Origin: Bacteroidota bacterium
GTDB lineage: Bacteria; Bacteroidota; Bacteroidia; Bacteroidales; JAAYUG01
Direction of reading: 5' to 3'
DNA length: 5,862 nt
NCBI GenBank assembly: GCA_021812865.1
Contig: JAKAMP010000207.1
Coordinates: forward strand, 1-5,862
Below are positions 1 to 5,862 of the stretch, one piece after another (within the stretch, counting starts at the first letter, position 1; every line of letters starts with the position of its first letter). Made by a program: the position numbers and the translations under genes. The notes under the pieces are model-generated. The model was not told the origin of the DNA. It did no database searches and was given only the letters and a program-made list of their open reading frames with translations.

Positions 1-920
1 TGGAAACAGTTATTTGCCATCAACAGGGCGTTTGGATTGGCCAATCCGACGTCCTCGGCAGCAAGGATCAGCATTCGCCGGGCAATGAATTTAATGTCTT
101 CACCTCCTTCAAGCATCCTGGCCATCCAGTATATGGCTCCGTTGGGATCGCTACCCCTTAGCGATTTAATGAAGGCAGAAATGATATCGAAATGCTGTTC
201 TCCCTGCTTGTCATACAAAGCAATCTTTTCCTGTATGCAGGAGGTAACCAGTTCGTTAGTAATCTTAAGTTCCTCTTGCCTGCTGTCCACCGAATTGATT
301 ACAATCTCCAATATATTCAGCAATTTACGTGCATCTCCACCAGAAAACCTAAGCATCGCCTCATACTCTTCAATTTCGATTTTACGGTCCCTGAATTCAA
401 AATCATTTTTTAAAGCACGGTTTAGGATTTCCACCAGGTCATCCTTGCCCAATGATTTCAGTATATATACCTGGCATCGGGAGAGCAGGGGAGAGATCAC
501 CTCAAAGGAGGGATTCTCGGTAGTGGCGCCCACAAGGATTACTGTGCCCTGTTCCACGGCCCCGAGCAGGGAATCCTGTTGCGACTTGTTGAACCGGTGA
601 ATTTCATCGATGAAAAGAATAGGAGCCAGGCTGTTGAAAAACTTTTGGCTCTTTGCCTTGTCAATGGTCTCACGAATATCTTTTACCCCGGAGTGAATGG
701 CGCTCAGACTGTAGAATGGCCTCTTCTGCTGGTTTGCAATGATCCTTGCCAGCGTGGTCTTACCCACGCCCGGCGGCCCCCACAGGATAAATGAATGGAT
801 GTTCCCCGATTCAATATTCCTGCGCAGGATAGCATCCTTTCCGACCAGATGATCTTGCCCCACAAATTCATCCAGCGTTTTCGGACGCATTCGTTCAGCT
901 AGAGGTTGGCTTGAACTCAT
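1..920 (-). CDS. rarA: Replication-associated recombination protein A (RarA/MgsA), AAA+ ATPase, 3' end missing
   Basis: RarA is a cytoplasmic AAA+ ATPase related to clamp-loader subunits and to eukaryotic WRNIP1/Mgs1. It acts at stalled or gapped replication forks together with SSB. The reading frame is open from the ATG at 918-920 to the left edge, giving 306 codons of a family usually about 420-450 residues long, so roughly the last quarter is outside. Visible motifs are Walker A GPPGVGKT (residues 48-55), Walker B ILFIDEIHRF (101-110), sensor 1 GATTENPSFE (131-140), the arginine finger in LLSRC (Arg148) and sensor 2 GGDAR (194-198). The C-terminal MgsA-type region begins with YDKQGEQHFD (236-245) and continues with SLRGSDPN (253-260) and AAEDVGLANP (287-296). 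The start fits the usual short N-terminus (PLAERMRPKTLDEFVGQ) and is preceded by a purine-rich AGGAA six bases upstream. The gene lies downstream of the S46 peptidase on the same strand, but a terminator separates them. I see no broken motif. Identification is firm; the only uncertainty is the unseen end. Confidence 0.97.
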   Translation of the reverse strand, partial: MSSSQPLAERMRPKTLDEFVGQDHLVGKDAILRRNIESGNIHSFILWGPPGVGKTTLARIIANQQKRPFYSLSAIHSGVKDIRETIDKAKSQKFFNSLAPILFIDEIHRFNKSQQDSLLGAVEQGTVILVGATTENPSFEVISPLLSRCQVYILKSLGKDDLVEILNRALKNDFEFRDRKIEIEEYEAMLRFSGGDARKLLNILEIVINSVDSRQEELKITNELVTSCIQEKIALYDKQGEQHFDIISAFIKSLRGSDPNGAIYWMARMLEGGEDIKFIARRMLILAAEDVGLANPNALLMANNCF

Positions 921-926
921 CCGTTC

Positions 927-941
927 TTCCTTTCCTTTCCT
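927..941 (-). promoter_or_regulatory. Ribosome binding site of rarA within three tandem AGGAA units
   Basis: Read on the minus strand, three direct copies of AGGAA lie immediately upstream of rarA. The last copy is six bases from the ATG, a good Shine-Dalgarno distance. The other genes here lack a clear Shine-Dalgarno, as is common in Bacteroidota, so this one stands out and supports the chosen rarA start. Whether all copies contribute to ribosome binding is unknown. Confidence 0.5.
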
Positions 942-967
942 TTGGGTTTCTGTCGTAAAAATAACTC

Positions 968-996
968 AAATTACGATTTCTAGAAAATCGTAATTT
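968..996. repeat. Perfect 12-bp inverted repeat with 5-nt centre, upstream of rarA
   Basis: The left arm AAATTACGATTT (968-979) and right arm AAATCGTAATTT (985-996) are exact reverse complements around CTAGA (980-984). The repeat lies 47 bases before the rarA start. It is A+T-rich and has no uninterrupted T-run directly behind it on either strand, so it is a poor intrinsic terminator. It could be an operator for a dimeric regulator, a hairpin in the rarA leader, or a relic of a dispersed intergenic repeat. The symmetry is directly visible; its role is not known. Confidence 0.75.
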
Positions 997-1064
997 CCCT
1001 GCAGGCTGCTTTCACTTTGCTCCATATGGCTGAGCGCTTTTCAATTTGCAGCCCGGTTTTGCGT

Positions 1065-1104
1065 AAAAAAAGACAGGAACGTGCGGTTCTCACGTTCCTG
1101 TCTT
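1065..1104 (-). terminator. Intrinsic terminator of the S46 peptidase gene
   Basis: A perfect 14-bp stem is formed by AAGACAGGAACGTG (1070-1083) and CACGTTCCTGTCTT (1091-1104) around a 7-base loop. Read on the minus strand the stem is followed by a run of seven T (1071 down to 1065). It begins 17 bases after the stop codon of the peptidase gene. This is a textbook rho-independent terminator and separates the peptidase transcript from rarA. Confidence 0.92.
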
Positions 1105-1121
1105 ATTTTATGGATCAGAAT

Positions 1122-3305
1122 TTATTTCTTGGGCTGTACATTTTCAACGAGCTTCATCTCGTTAACAATGTTCTTTGCCCCGGAATACTTGTCGATAATG
1201 AACAACACGTACCTGATATCCACGCAAATTGTTCTTTGCAACTGGGGATCGAAGGAAATATTACCGCTCATGGCTTCCCAGTTGCCGTCGAATGCCAGGC
1301 CGATCAGTTCTCCGTTGGCATTGATCACCGGACTGCCTGAATTGCCACCGGTAATGTCATTGTTTGTGAGGAAGCAGGTTGTCATGATGCCATTCTTGCC
1401 ATAACGGCCATAATCTTTGGCATAGTACATCTGCTTAAGCTTCTCGGGTGCAACATAATCCGGATTGTCGGAATTGCTCTTCTGAATTACACCTTTCAGG
1501 GTTGTGGTTTCATAATACAATACGCCATCCCTTGGCTGGTAAGGTTCTACCTTGCCATAGGTAAGCCGCATAGTGAAGTTGGCATCGGGATAGAATAATT
1601 TGTTGGGCTGCATCTCTTCCAGTCCGGCGATATAAAGCCGCTGGCCTTCTGCAAGGTTGTCGTCGAATTTCTCACTCTGCATGCGGATTTCGTTCATTTT
1701 GGTCATCACTGACTGTGAGCCAGTCACTGCAGGGTCTTTGGAAAGAACATCGCTGCTCGGACTCTTCAGAAATGCTTCCATTTTCTGCTGATCGGCAAAA
1801 ATCGAGTGGGAGAAAAGATCATCCACATACTTGTCGATATTACCCTGGTATTTGGTCTGAATTTCATCGAACAGTGCAGGCTGGAATTTTTTGTCCACAT
1901 TGGCTGCAAACAATTTCAGCATGGCGGTTGTAATCTTCTTGTCTGTGGGAGGATTATAATCCTTATAAAACCCTTCAGCTCTTTCCTTCAAGCGACTGAT
2001 GGCAGCCTGTACTTTCCTTTCTGATGCTGTGTCGGAAGGATTATATCCCTGCAATGCCCTGTCGAGCATACCTGCATACCTTGCAATATTGAATATTTCT
2101 ATTCCCTGAAACAGGGCTTCCGAAAAATATGAATTCGCATAAACCAGGTCTTTTCTACCTTCAATGGACGAGGAGATAAGATTCAAGGCATCACCATATT
2201 TTGCATTACGCTTGGGATCGGCCTTCACCCATGCAGTAAATTTTGCTTCTTCTGCACGTTTAATATCTCCTACTTTCAGGTTATTGAGCTGCTGAATCTC
2301 CCCTTTGGCATATTTGTAATAGTTGGCCGATCCTTTCCATTTCGAAGCATATTGAATGTTGACCTTTTCATTTGCTTTCATGTCTTCCATCATCAGGTCA
2401 AGCTTGATGTTCCTTATTTTTACCCTGTTGGGATCGGTAATATTAACCACTTCATCCATTTCCCATGAGGTCATGTACCGTTGTGTTCTGCCGGGATATC
2501 CCATGATCATGGCATAATCGTCTTTCTTTACACCTTTCAGTGAAACGGGCAGGTAATGCTTGGGAACATAGGGTACGTTGTCTTTCGAATATTCAGCGGG
2601 TTTTCCATCCTTACTCATGTATACCCTGAATACGCTGAAATCACAGGTTTGCCTTGGCCACTCCCAGTTATCCGTTTCTCCGCCGAAATTACCGATCGAT
2701 GATGGAGGGGCGCCCACAAACCGCACATCACGGTATTGCTGGTATATGAACAGGTAGAAATTGTTGCCTCCGAACAGCGGCCGAACACTACCTATAAATG
2801 CAGTGTTTTTGGTTGCCTCTTCTGCAATTTTCTGACTGACCTTCTGAATGGCTTCATTCCTTTCTTTTTCGGTCATCTTGTCATTCAGCACCGCATTTAC
2901 CTTTGCCGTTACATCCTCCAGCTTAACGAGAAAAGTAACAGCCAGGCCGGGACACGGGAGCTCTTCTGCCCTTGACTTAGCCCAGTATCCATCTGCAAGA
3001 TAATCATGACCCACCGAGCTTAATGCCTGCATCGAACCATAACCGCAGTGATGATTGGTAAGTACAAGTCCCTGTGGCGATACCATCTCGCCGGTGCAAC
3101 CCCCTCCGAAAATAATCACAGCATCCTTCAGACTCGCTTTGTTGATGCTGTAAATATCTTCCGGTGTAAGTTTTAACCCCTGCTTCTTCATGTCAGCATA
3201 GGTCTTATTCAGCATAGTGAGAAGCCACATGCCCTCGTCGGCATACATCATGCTCTGTGCCATCATGAATAATGACAAAGAGATCAGGAATAGTTTTTTG
3301 CGCAT
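1122..3305 (-). CDS. Exported S46-family dipeptidyl-peptidase, DPP7-type specificity predicted
   Basis: S46 peptidases are periplasmic serine exopeptidases that release dipeptides from the N-terminus of oligopeptides. From the ATG at 3303-3305 the protein has 727 residues, normal for the family. It starts MRKKLFLISLSLF, a Sec signal peptide with likely cleavage after about residue 22 (MMYA/DEG). The chymotrypsin-like triad is complete: His86 in TNHHCGYG, Asp222 in QTCDFSVFRVY and Ser656 in TGGNSGSPV. The Asn213-Trp214 pair sits nine and eight residues before the Asp, where family structures place substrate N-terminus contacts. Gly674, in AFDGNWE, lies 18 residues after the Ser; this position is Gly in DPP7 and Arg or Ser in the acidic-specific DPP11, so cleavage after hydrophobic or neutral P1 residues is predicted. 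A TTG two codons upstream (3309-3311) is also in frame, but the ATG starts directly at the basic n-region. There is no clear Shine-Dalgarno. The gene is monocistronic with its own terminator and diverges from the DUF6588-like gene. The family is certain; the specificity is inferred. Confidence 0.96.
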   Translation of the reverse strand: MRKKLFLISLSLFMMAQSMMYADEGMWLLTMLNKTYADMKKQGLKLTPEDIYSINKASLKDAVIIFGGGCTGEMVSPQGLVLTNHHCGYGSMQALSSVGHDYLADGYWAKSRAEELPCPGLAVTFLVKLEDVTAKVNAVLNDKMTEKERNEAIQKVSQKIAEEATKNTAFIGSVRPLFGGNNFYLFIYQQYRDVRFVGAPPSSIGNFGGETDNWEWPRQTCDFSVFRVYMSKDGKPAEYSKDNVPYVPKHYLPVSLKGVKKDDYAMIMGYPGRTQRYMTSWEMDEVVNITDPNRVKIRNIKLDLMMEDMKANEKVNIQYASKWKGSANYYKYAKGEIQQLNNLKVGDIKRAEEAKFTAWVKADPKRNAKYGDALNLISSSIEGRKDLVYANSYFSEALFQGIEIFNIARYAGMLDRALQGYNPSDTASERKVQAAISRLKERAEGFYKDYNPPTDKKITTAMLKLFAANVDKKFQPALFDEIQTKYQGNIDKYVDDLFSHSIFADQQKMEAFLKSPSSDVLSKDPAVTGSQSVMTKMNEIRMQSEKFDDNLAEGQRLYIAGLEEMQPNKLFYPDANFTMRLTYGKVEPYQPRDGVLYYETTTLKGVIQKSNSDNPDYVAPEKLKQMYYAKDYGRYGKNGIMTTCFLTNNDITGGNSGSPVINANGELIGLAFDGNWEAMSGNISFDPQLQRTICVDIRYVLFIIDKYSGAKNIVNEMKLVENVQPKK

Positions 3306-3357
3306 AATCAATCGATTAGAATAATTGGTTAATGTTTGGTTTCCAGTGTGGAAGGTA

Positions 3358-3365
3358 AAAATATA
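3358..3365 (-). promoter_or_regulatory. Possible -7 element for the S46 peptidase gene
   Basis: On the minus strand TATATTTT matches the Bacteroidota -7 consensus TAnnTTTG except for the last base. It would place the transcript start roughly 45 bases before the ATG. The nearest upstream TTG lies about 24 bases away, slightly far for a -33 element. This is a weak call in A+T-rich DNA and could be chance. Confidence 0.2.
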
Positions 3366-3403
3366 ACTTGGTTATTATTTCATAAGCGGCAATTAAAACG
3401 AAC

Positions 3404-3437
3404 CGTTGGCAAATTAATTGCTTATTTTGTAATATTG
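3404..3437 (+). promoter_or_regulatory. Candidate Bacteroidota-type promoter for the DUF6588-like gene
   Basis: A TTG at 3406-3408 and TAATATTG at 3430-3437 are 21 bases apart. The second differs from the -7 consensus TAnnTTTG at one base. An overlapping alternative, TATTTTG at 3423-3429, is one base short of the consensus. Transcription would start near 3443-3446, leaving a leader of about 20 bases before the ATG at 3466. That would exclude the in-frame ATG at 3439. The call rests on consensus similarity only. Confidence 0.4.
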
Positions 3438-3465
3438 TATGATTAATCACATAAATTGGCAAGTT

Positions 3466-4554
3466 ATGAAGAAAAATTCCGTTCAGATTTTCGTCCTTGG
3501 TTTGGTAATGTCTTGCATTACTGTAAGTTCATTCGGACAATTGCGCGATATAGGAAATCTGCTGGCAGGGGGTATAACTGATGGCGAAAAATTAATGAAA
3601 GCTTATCTGAAACCCCTCGGCAATGCTATGGGTGCCAATCTTTCTTCAGGATGGTATTCTACTGCGAAAACACATAAATTGGGTGGAGTGGATATCACCT
3701 TCAATTTGAATCTTTCCATCATTCCCTCCGCCGACAAGTCATTTGATCTTTCCAGCCTTGCCCTGAGCAATGGCGCCACGGGTAAGGCTCCGACTTTTTC
3801 CGGTTCAAGGAACAAGGGCCCTTTGTTGACGTACTATGCGCCTGCACCCAATAATACCTATCAGCTGGCCCATTATAACACTCCCCCCGGAACGGGCCTT
3901 TCTTTCCTCCCGAGCCCCATGCTGCAGCTTGGAGTGGGTCTCATTAAGGATACCGAACTTACAGGGCGGTTCGTTCCCAGTGTCAATATTGGTAAAATCG
4001 GGAGTTTCGGCCTCTGGGGCATTGGCATAAAACACGGCCTGAAACAATGGATACCGGTAATCAATAAGGTGCCTTTTCTCAATCTTACCCTACAGGCTGG
4101 ATATACCAGCATGAGCCAGTCGGCCAACGTGAAAGTTACACCCGACATGATCGGTTCTGTTGATCAGACCACCGCACAGGCTGCTAACTGGAGCGGTCAG
4201 AAAATGGATCTGAAAGTGACCAATTTCACAGCAAACATACTTGTATCAGTTGATATACCTGTAATTTCTGTTTATGGCGGCGTAGGCATCAGCTCTTCCA
4301 AAACGAACCTTGGCATGCTTGGAAAATACCCCGTCCCGACATTTGGATCAACCAGTCAGCCCAGCGTGGTTACCGATGCCAGCATGGTTACCGATCCTTT
4401 CCATATATCCATTGGCAGCAAGGATGGCAGTATTACCAAACCCCGTCTGAACGCCGGCTTGCTCTTCAAACTCGCCGTACTTCACATCCACTTCGACTAT
4501 ACCTATGCCAATTACTCGGTGGCAACAGCGGGTATAGGATTAAGCTTCAGGTAA
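3466..4554 (+). CDS. Exported DUF6588-like protein, probable outer-membrane beta protein
   Basis: The product has 362 residues from the ATG at 3466. It opens with a Sec signal peptide, MKKNSVQIFVLGLVMSC, continuing to a likely cleavage near SSFGQ (about residue 25). The following region DIGNLLAGG (28-36), EKLMKAYLKPLGNAMGA (41-57), GWYSTAKTHKLGG (62-74) and the DITFNLN strand resemble, from memory, the N-terminal part of DUF6588 proteins, which occur in Bacteroidota and have no known function. The second half is rich in alternating hydrophobic strands with Gly and aromatic residues, such as 254-276 and 327-362. It ends GIGLSFR, as expected for a beta-barrel-like envelope protein. An in-frame ATG at 3439 would add nine residues (MINHINWQV) before the signal peptide; I reject it because it would precede the basic n-region and overlap the candidate promoter. 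A Cys at residue 17 gives a poor lipobox (VMSC), so signal peptidase I is favoured. The gene stands alone, divergent from the peptidase and closed by a terminator. Location is inferred and the role unknown. Confidence 0.85.
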   Translation: MKKNSVQIFVLGLVMSCITVSSFGQLRDIGNLLAGGITDGEKLMKAYLKPLGNAMGANLSSGWYSTAKTHKLGGVDITFNLNLSIIPSADKSFDLSSLALSNGATGKAPTFSGSRNKGPLLTYYAPAPNNTYQLAHYNTPPGTGLSFLPSPMLQLGVGLIKDTELTGRFVPSVNIGKIGSFGLWGIGIKHGLKQWIPVINKVPFLNLTLQAGYTSMSQSANVKVTPDMIGSVDQTTAQAANWSGQKMDLKVTNFTANILVSVDIPVISVYGGVGISSSKTNLGMLGKYPVPTFGSTSQPSVVTDASMVTDPFHISIGSKDGSITKPRLNAGLLFKLAVLHIHFDYTYANYSVATAGIGLSFR

Positions 4555-4572
4555 TAAGTATCTTATTTATAA

Positions 4573-4607
4573 AAAAGAAGCTGTCTCAATCCGGGACAGC
4601 TTCTTTT
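4573..4607. terminator. Bidirectional intrinsic terminator between convergent genes
   Basis: A 13-bp perfect stem pairs AAAAGAAGCTGTC (4573-4585) with GACAGCTTCTTTT (4595-4607). One G-T and one G-C pair extend it inward, leaving a 5-base loop (AATCC). On the plus strand it ends in TTTTATTT, 18 bases after the DUF6588-like stop. On the minus strand it ends in six T, 34 bases after the stop of the 232-residue protein. It can therefore serve both genes. Confidence 0.92.
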
Positions 4608-4641
4608 ATTTAGAACCGGGGCTATTTTTCTGTTTTCTGCC

Positions 4642-5340
4642 TTATTTCAGGGTATTCAGATAATTCAATGCCCGGGCAAAGCCCTCTTCATTTTTCATAT
4701 CCAGGCGATTGGATCGGATAAATGTTTTGATTTCTGATTTATGAATGCCTGACAATCTTAGTACATTTCTCCTGCCGGGAACAAACCGCCTGAATTCTCC
4801 GTTGGATTGAATATAGGTCATCTGAATGGGGTAATAGTAAAAACGCTGTTCCTTATGCTGTGCCACTTGTGATGCAACCTTTTTCTCACTTAACCGGAGA
4901 ACGTAAGCGGAAATATTCCCTTCAGCCAGCGCTTCAGCAAAAATACCGGTTGTATCAGCAAAATAAAAAGTACGCAAATCCAGCCATGCAAATTTTCTCG
5001 ATTTTCCTGATACAGGATCTGTAAGAATGAAGGACTGCACCAGCCTGTGATCAATCACCTCGGATATATTCAGGTTGTCATTGTGATAAATCAACAGGTT
5101 CTTGCTGAGATCGAAAAGCAGGTGAATACCGGATATGATCTGCCCGTTTCTGAAATTGACAGACCCTTGCACCCACTGGGAATATAAATAGGGAAGATTA
5201 TCTACCTTGCTTTCATCCGGGTAATACTGCCTCCCAGGAATTTCAGGACCAGACTGCAGAATTTTTTCACATTCAGGAATCTGGCTATAAATGCCTGAGC
5301 ATATTAAAAGCCATACGAAAGCCAATATACTGTTTTTCAT
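4642..5340 (-). CDS. Exported protein of unknown function, 232 residues
   Basis: I do not recognise a named family. The ATG at 5338-5340 begins a clear Sec signal peptide, MKNSILAFVWLLICSGIYSQ, with cleavage near residue 19-20. A Cys at position 14 is preceded by Ile, which does not fit a lipobox. The mature part looks like a beta-rich segment, QGSVNFRNGQIISGIHLLFD (58-77) through VQSFILTD (101-108). A middle stretch follows (FYFADTTGIFAEALAEGNIS, 125-144), then a strand pair around YYYPIQMTYI (168-177), and a charged helical C-terminus (about 199-232: HKSEIKTFIRSNR, EEGFARALNYLN). This strand-then-helix plan recalls uncharacterised Bacteroidota envelope proteins, but that is from memory. Its start overlaps the stop of the upstream plug-containing gene by four bases (ATGA, 5337-5340), so the two are probably co-transcribed and translationally coupled and may act together at the cell envelope. 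The shared bidirectional stem-loop ends the unit. I see no enzymatic motif. Confidence 0.85.
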   Translation of the reverse strand: MKNSILAFVWLLICSGIYSQIPECEKILQSGPEIPGRQYYPDESKVDNLPYLYSQWVQGSVNFRNGQIISGIHLLFDLSKNLLIYHNDNLNISEVIDHRLVQSFILTDPVSGKSRKFAWLDLRTFYFADTTGIFAEALAEGNISAYVLRLSEKKVASQVAQHKEQRFYYYPIQMTYIQSNGEFRRFVPGRRNVLRLSGIHKSEIKTFIRSNRLDMKNEEGFARALNYLNTLK

Positions 5341-5862
5341 TTCATTTCAGATTTGATTGCACTTGAATTTCCGGATTCTCCAACCCTGATAGGAAGGGTA
5401 AGGCTGACCGGCAGTCCATCCCTGGTGATGCCTTGAAGGTTCACATAATAGGTGCCTGAATCATCCGAAGTGTAAAAGTCAATTTCACGGGCTGAATCTG
5501 AACCAACAGCAACATCGGGATTCCAGTATAACAGGCTCCGGAAATCAGGACGCGGACTATCCCTTTCATCCTGTTTTTCATAAACGGGAGGTTGGTACCG
5601 GTCAGGTTCAAGATAGCCCTGCCAATTTATGCGGGTAATAATGTTTCCCAGTTGCAGCGGACAATTCAGGGTTCTTGTAAAAACCGATACTACTGATCCC
5701 ATCATCCAGTCACCAAAAATCCTAGGGCTATAACTCAAATCTATCTTCCAGTATTTATCCGAATCCCAGTTAATCATTCCACCCGGGTCTTTCACCGGAA
5801 TTCCATCAACCAATAATGTTGTTTTCATGGTATAACTGCCTCTCGATTCATCAAAGGCCTGG
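5337..5862 (-). CDS. C-terminal end of a large envelope protein with a TonB-plug-like module, 5' end missing
   Basis: The frame is open to the right edge, giving 174 visible residues. The codons before the in-frame ATG at 5826-5828 read on as QAFDESRGSYT, so that ATG is probably internal. Visible residues 16-62 hold a TonB-plug-like segment: LLVDGIPVKDP, then YWKIDLSYSPRIFGDW and VVSVFT, the order of strands in plug domains. After a linker rich in Pro, Asp and Glu comes LLYWNPDVAV (110-119), followed by a beta-sandwich-like FYTSDDSGTYYVNLQGIT (129-146) and LPIRVG. From memory this arrangement is the C-terminus of long Bacteroidota proteins of about 800-950 residues, which carry macroglobulin-like (MG2) domains and an isolated plug domain but no TonB-dependent barrel. 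None of the upstream domains can be seen here. The stop overlaps the start of the 232-residue gene by four bases. Signal peptide, promoter and full length lie outside. Export and an envelope role are inferred. Confidence 0.8.
   Translation of the reverse strand, partial: QAFDESRGSYTMKTTLLVDGIPVKDPGGMINWDSDKYWKIDLSYSPRIFGDWMMGSVVSVFTRTLNCPLQLGNIITRINWQGYLEPDRYQPPVYEKQDERDSPRPDFRSLLYWNPDVAVGSDSAREIDFYTSDDSGTYYVNLQGITRDGLPVSLTLPIRVGESGNSSAIKSEMK

Noticed and set aside
37..600. Plus-strand open frame of 187 codons
   Set aside because: It lies antisense to rarA, whose minus-strand frame shows every AAA+ motif. The plus-strand product is Ser-rich low-complexity sequence with no recognisable domain.
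968..996. Inverted repeat read as a second terminator for the peptidase transcript
   Set aside because: The stem is A+T-rich with no T-run directly after it on the minus strand, and a much stronger terminator already lies at 1065-1104.
1017..1404. Two overlapping plus-strand open frames of 107 codons each
   Set aside because: Both run across the peptidase terminator and the antisense of the conserved S46 C-terminus, so they are shadows.
3341..3353. Small inverted repeat TTCCA-gtg-TGGAA upstream of the peptidase gene
   Set aside because: A 5-bp stem is expected by chance in a region of this size and has no supporting context.
3478..3560. Lipoprotein reading of the DUF6588-like signal peptide, with Cys17 as the lipidated residue
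   Set aside because: The -2 position is Met and the hydrophobic stretch continues past the Cys to a better signal peptidase I site near SSFGQ.
3805..4148. Minus-strand open frames of 80 and 91 codons inside the DUF6588-like gene
   Set aside because: They overlap the well-supported plus-strand gene, lack signal peptides or motifs, and have no promoter or ribosome binding site.
5826..5828. In-frame ATG as the start of the plug-containing gene
   Set aside because: The frame stays open upstream to the window edge, no ribosome binding site is visible, and a start here would leave a plug segment without signal peptide or preceding domains.
1..5862. CRISPR array, tRNA or rRNA gene, insertion sequence, toxin-antitoxin or anti-phage system
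   Set aside because: No repeated spacer pattern, RNA gene signature, transposase, paired small genes or defence domain was seen on either strand.

Overview
The window looks like ordinary chromosomal DNA from a member of the Bacteroidota. It carries an S46 dipeptidyl-peptidase with a Sec signal, a protein resembling the Bacteroidota-restricted DUF6588 group, and the C-terminal end of a large protein with a TonB-plug-like module that is also typical of that phylum. Ribosome-binding sites are mostly absent or weak, and one A+T-rich promoter candidate resembles the Bacteroidota -33/-7 type. The genus cannot be told from this window.

Layout from left to right: (1) 1-920, minus strand, is the 5' part (306 codons) of rarA/mgsA, a replication-associated AAA+ ATPase whose last part lies beyond the left edge. 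(2) 921-1121 is a gap holding three AGGAA copies just before rarA, a perfect 12-bp inverted repeat (968-996) and a strong intrinsic terminator (1065-1104) for the next gene. (3) 1122-3305, minus strand, is a complete exported S46 dipeptidyl-peptidase with an intact His/Asp/Ser triad and a Gly at the position that separates DPP7 from DPP11. (4) 3306-3465 is a divergent intergenic region. (5) 3466-4554, plus strand, is an exported, probably outer-membrane, DUF6588-like protein. (6) 4573-4607 is a stem-loop that works as a terminator in both directions, between two convergent genes. (7) 4642-5340 and 5337-5862, both minus strand, are an exported 232-residue protein of unknown function and, upstream of it and overlapping by 4 nt, the C-terminal 174 residues of a large surface or periplasmic protein whose start lies beyond the right edge.

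The genes form separate transcription units: rarA, the S46 peptidase, the DUF6588-like gene, and the right-hand two-gene unit. Apart from rarA, every product is exported or probably exported, so most of the window encodes cell-envelope functions. The S46 enzyme would release dipeptides from extracellular or periplasmic oligopeptides. The right-hand pair is probably one translationally coupled envelope unit of unknown role. I see no mobile element, CRISPR array, RNA gene or phage gene. I also see no convincing new defence or metabolic system. The least characterised parts are the right-hand pair and the inverted repeat upstream of rarA.
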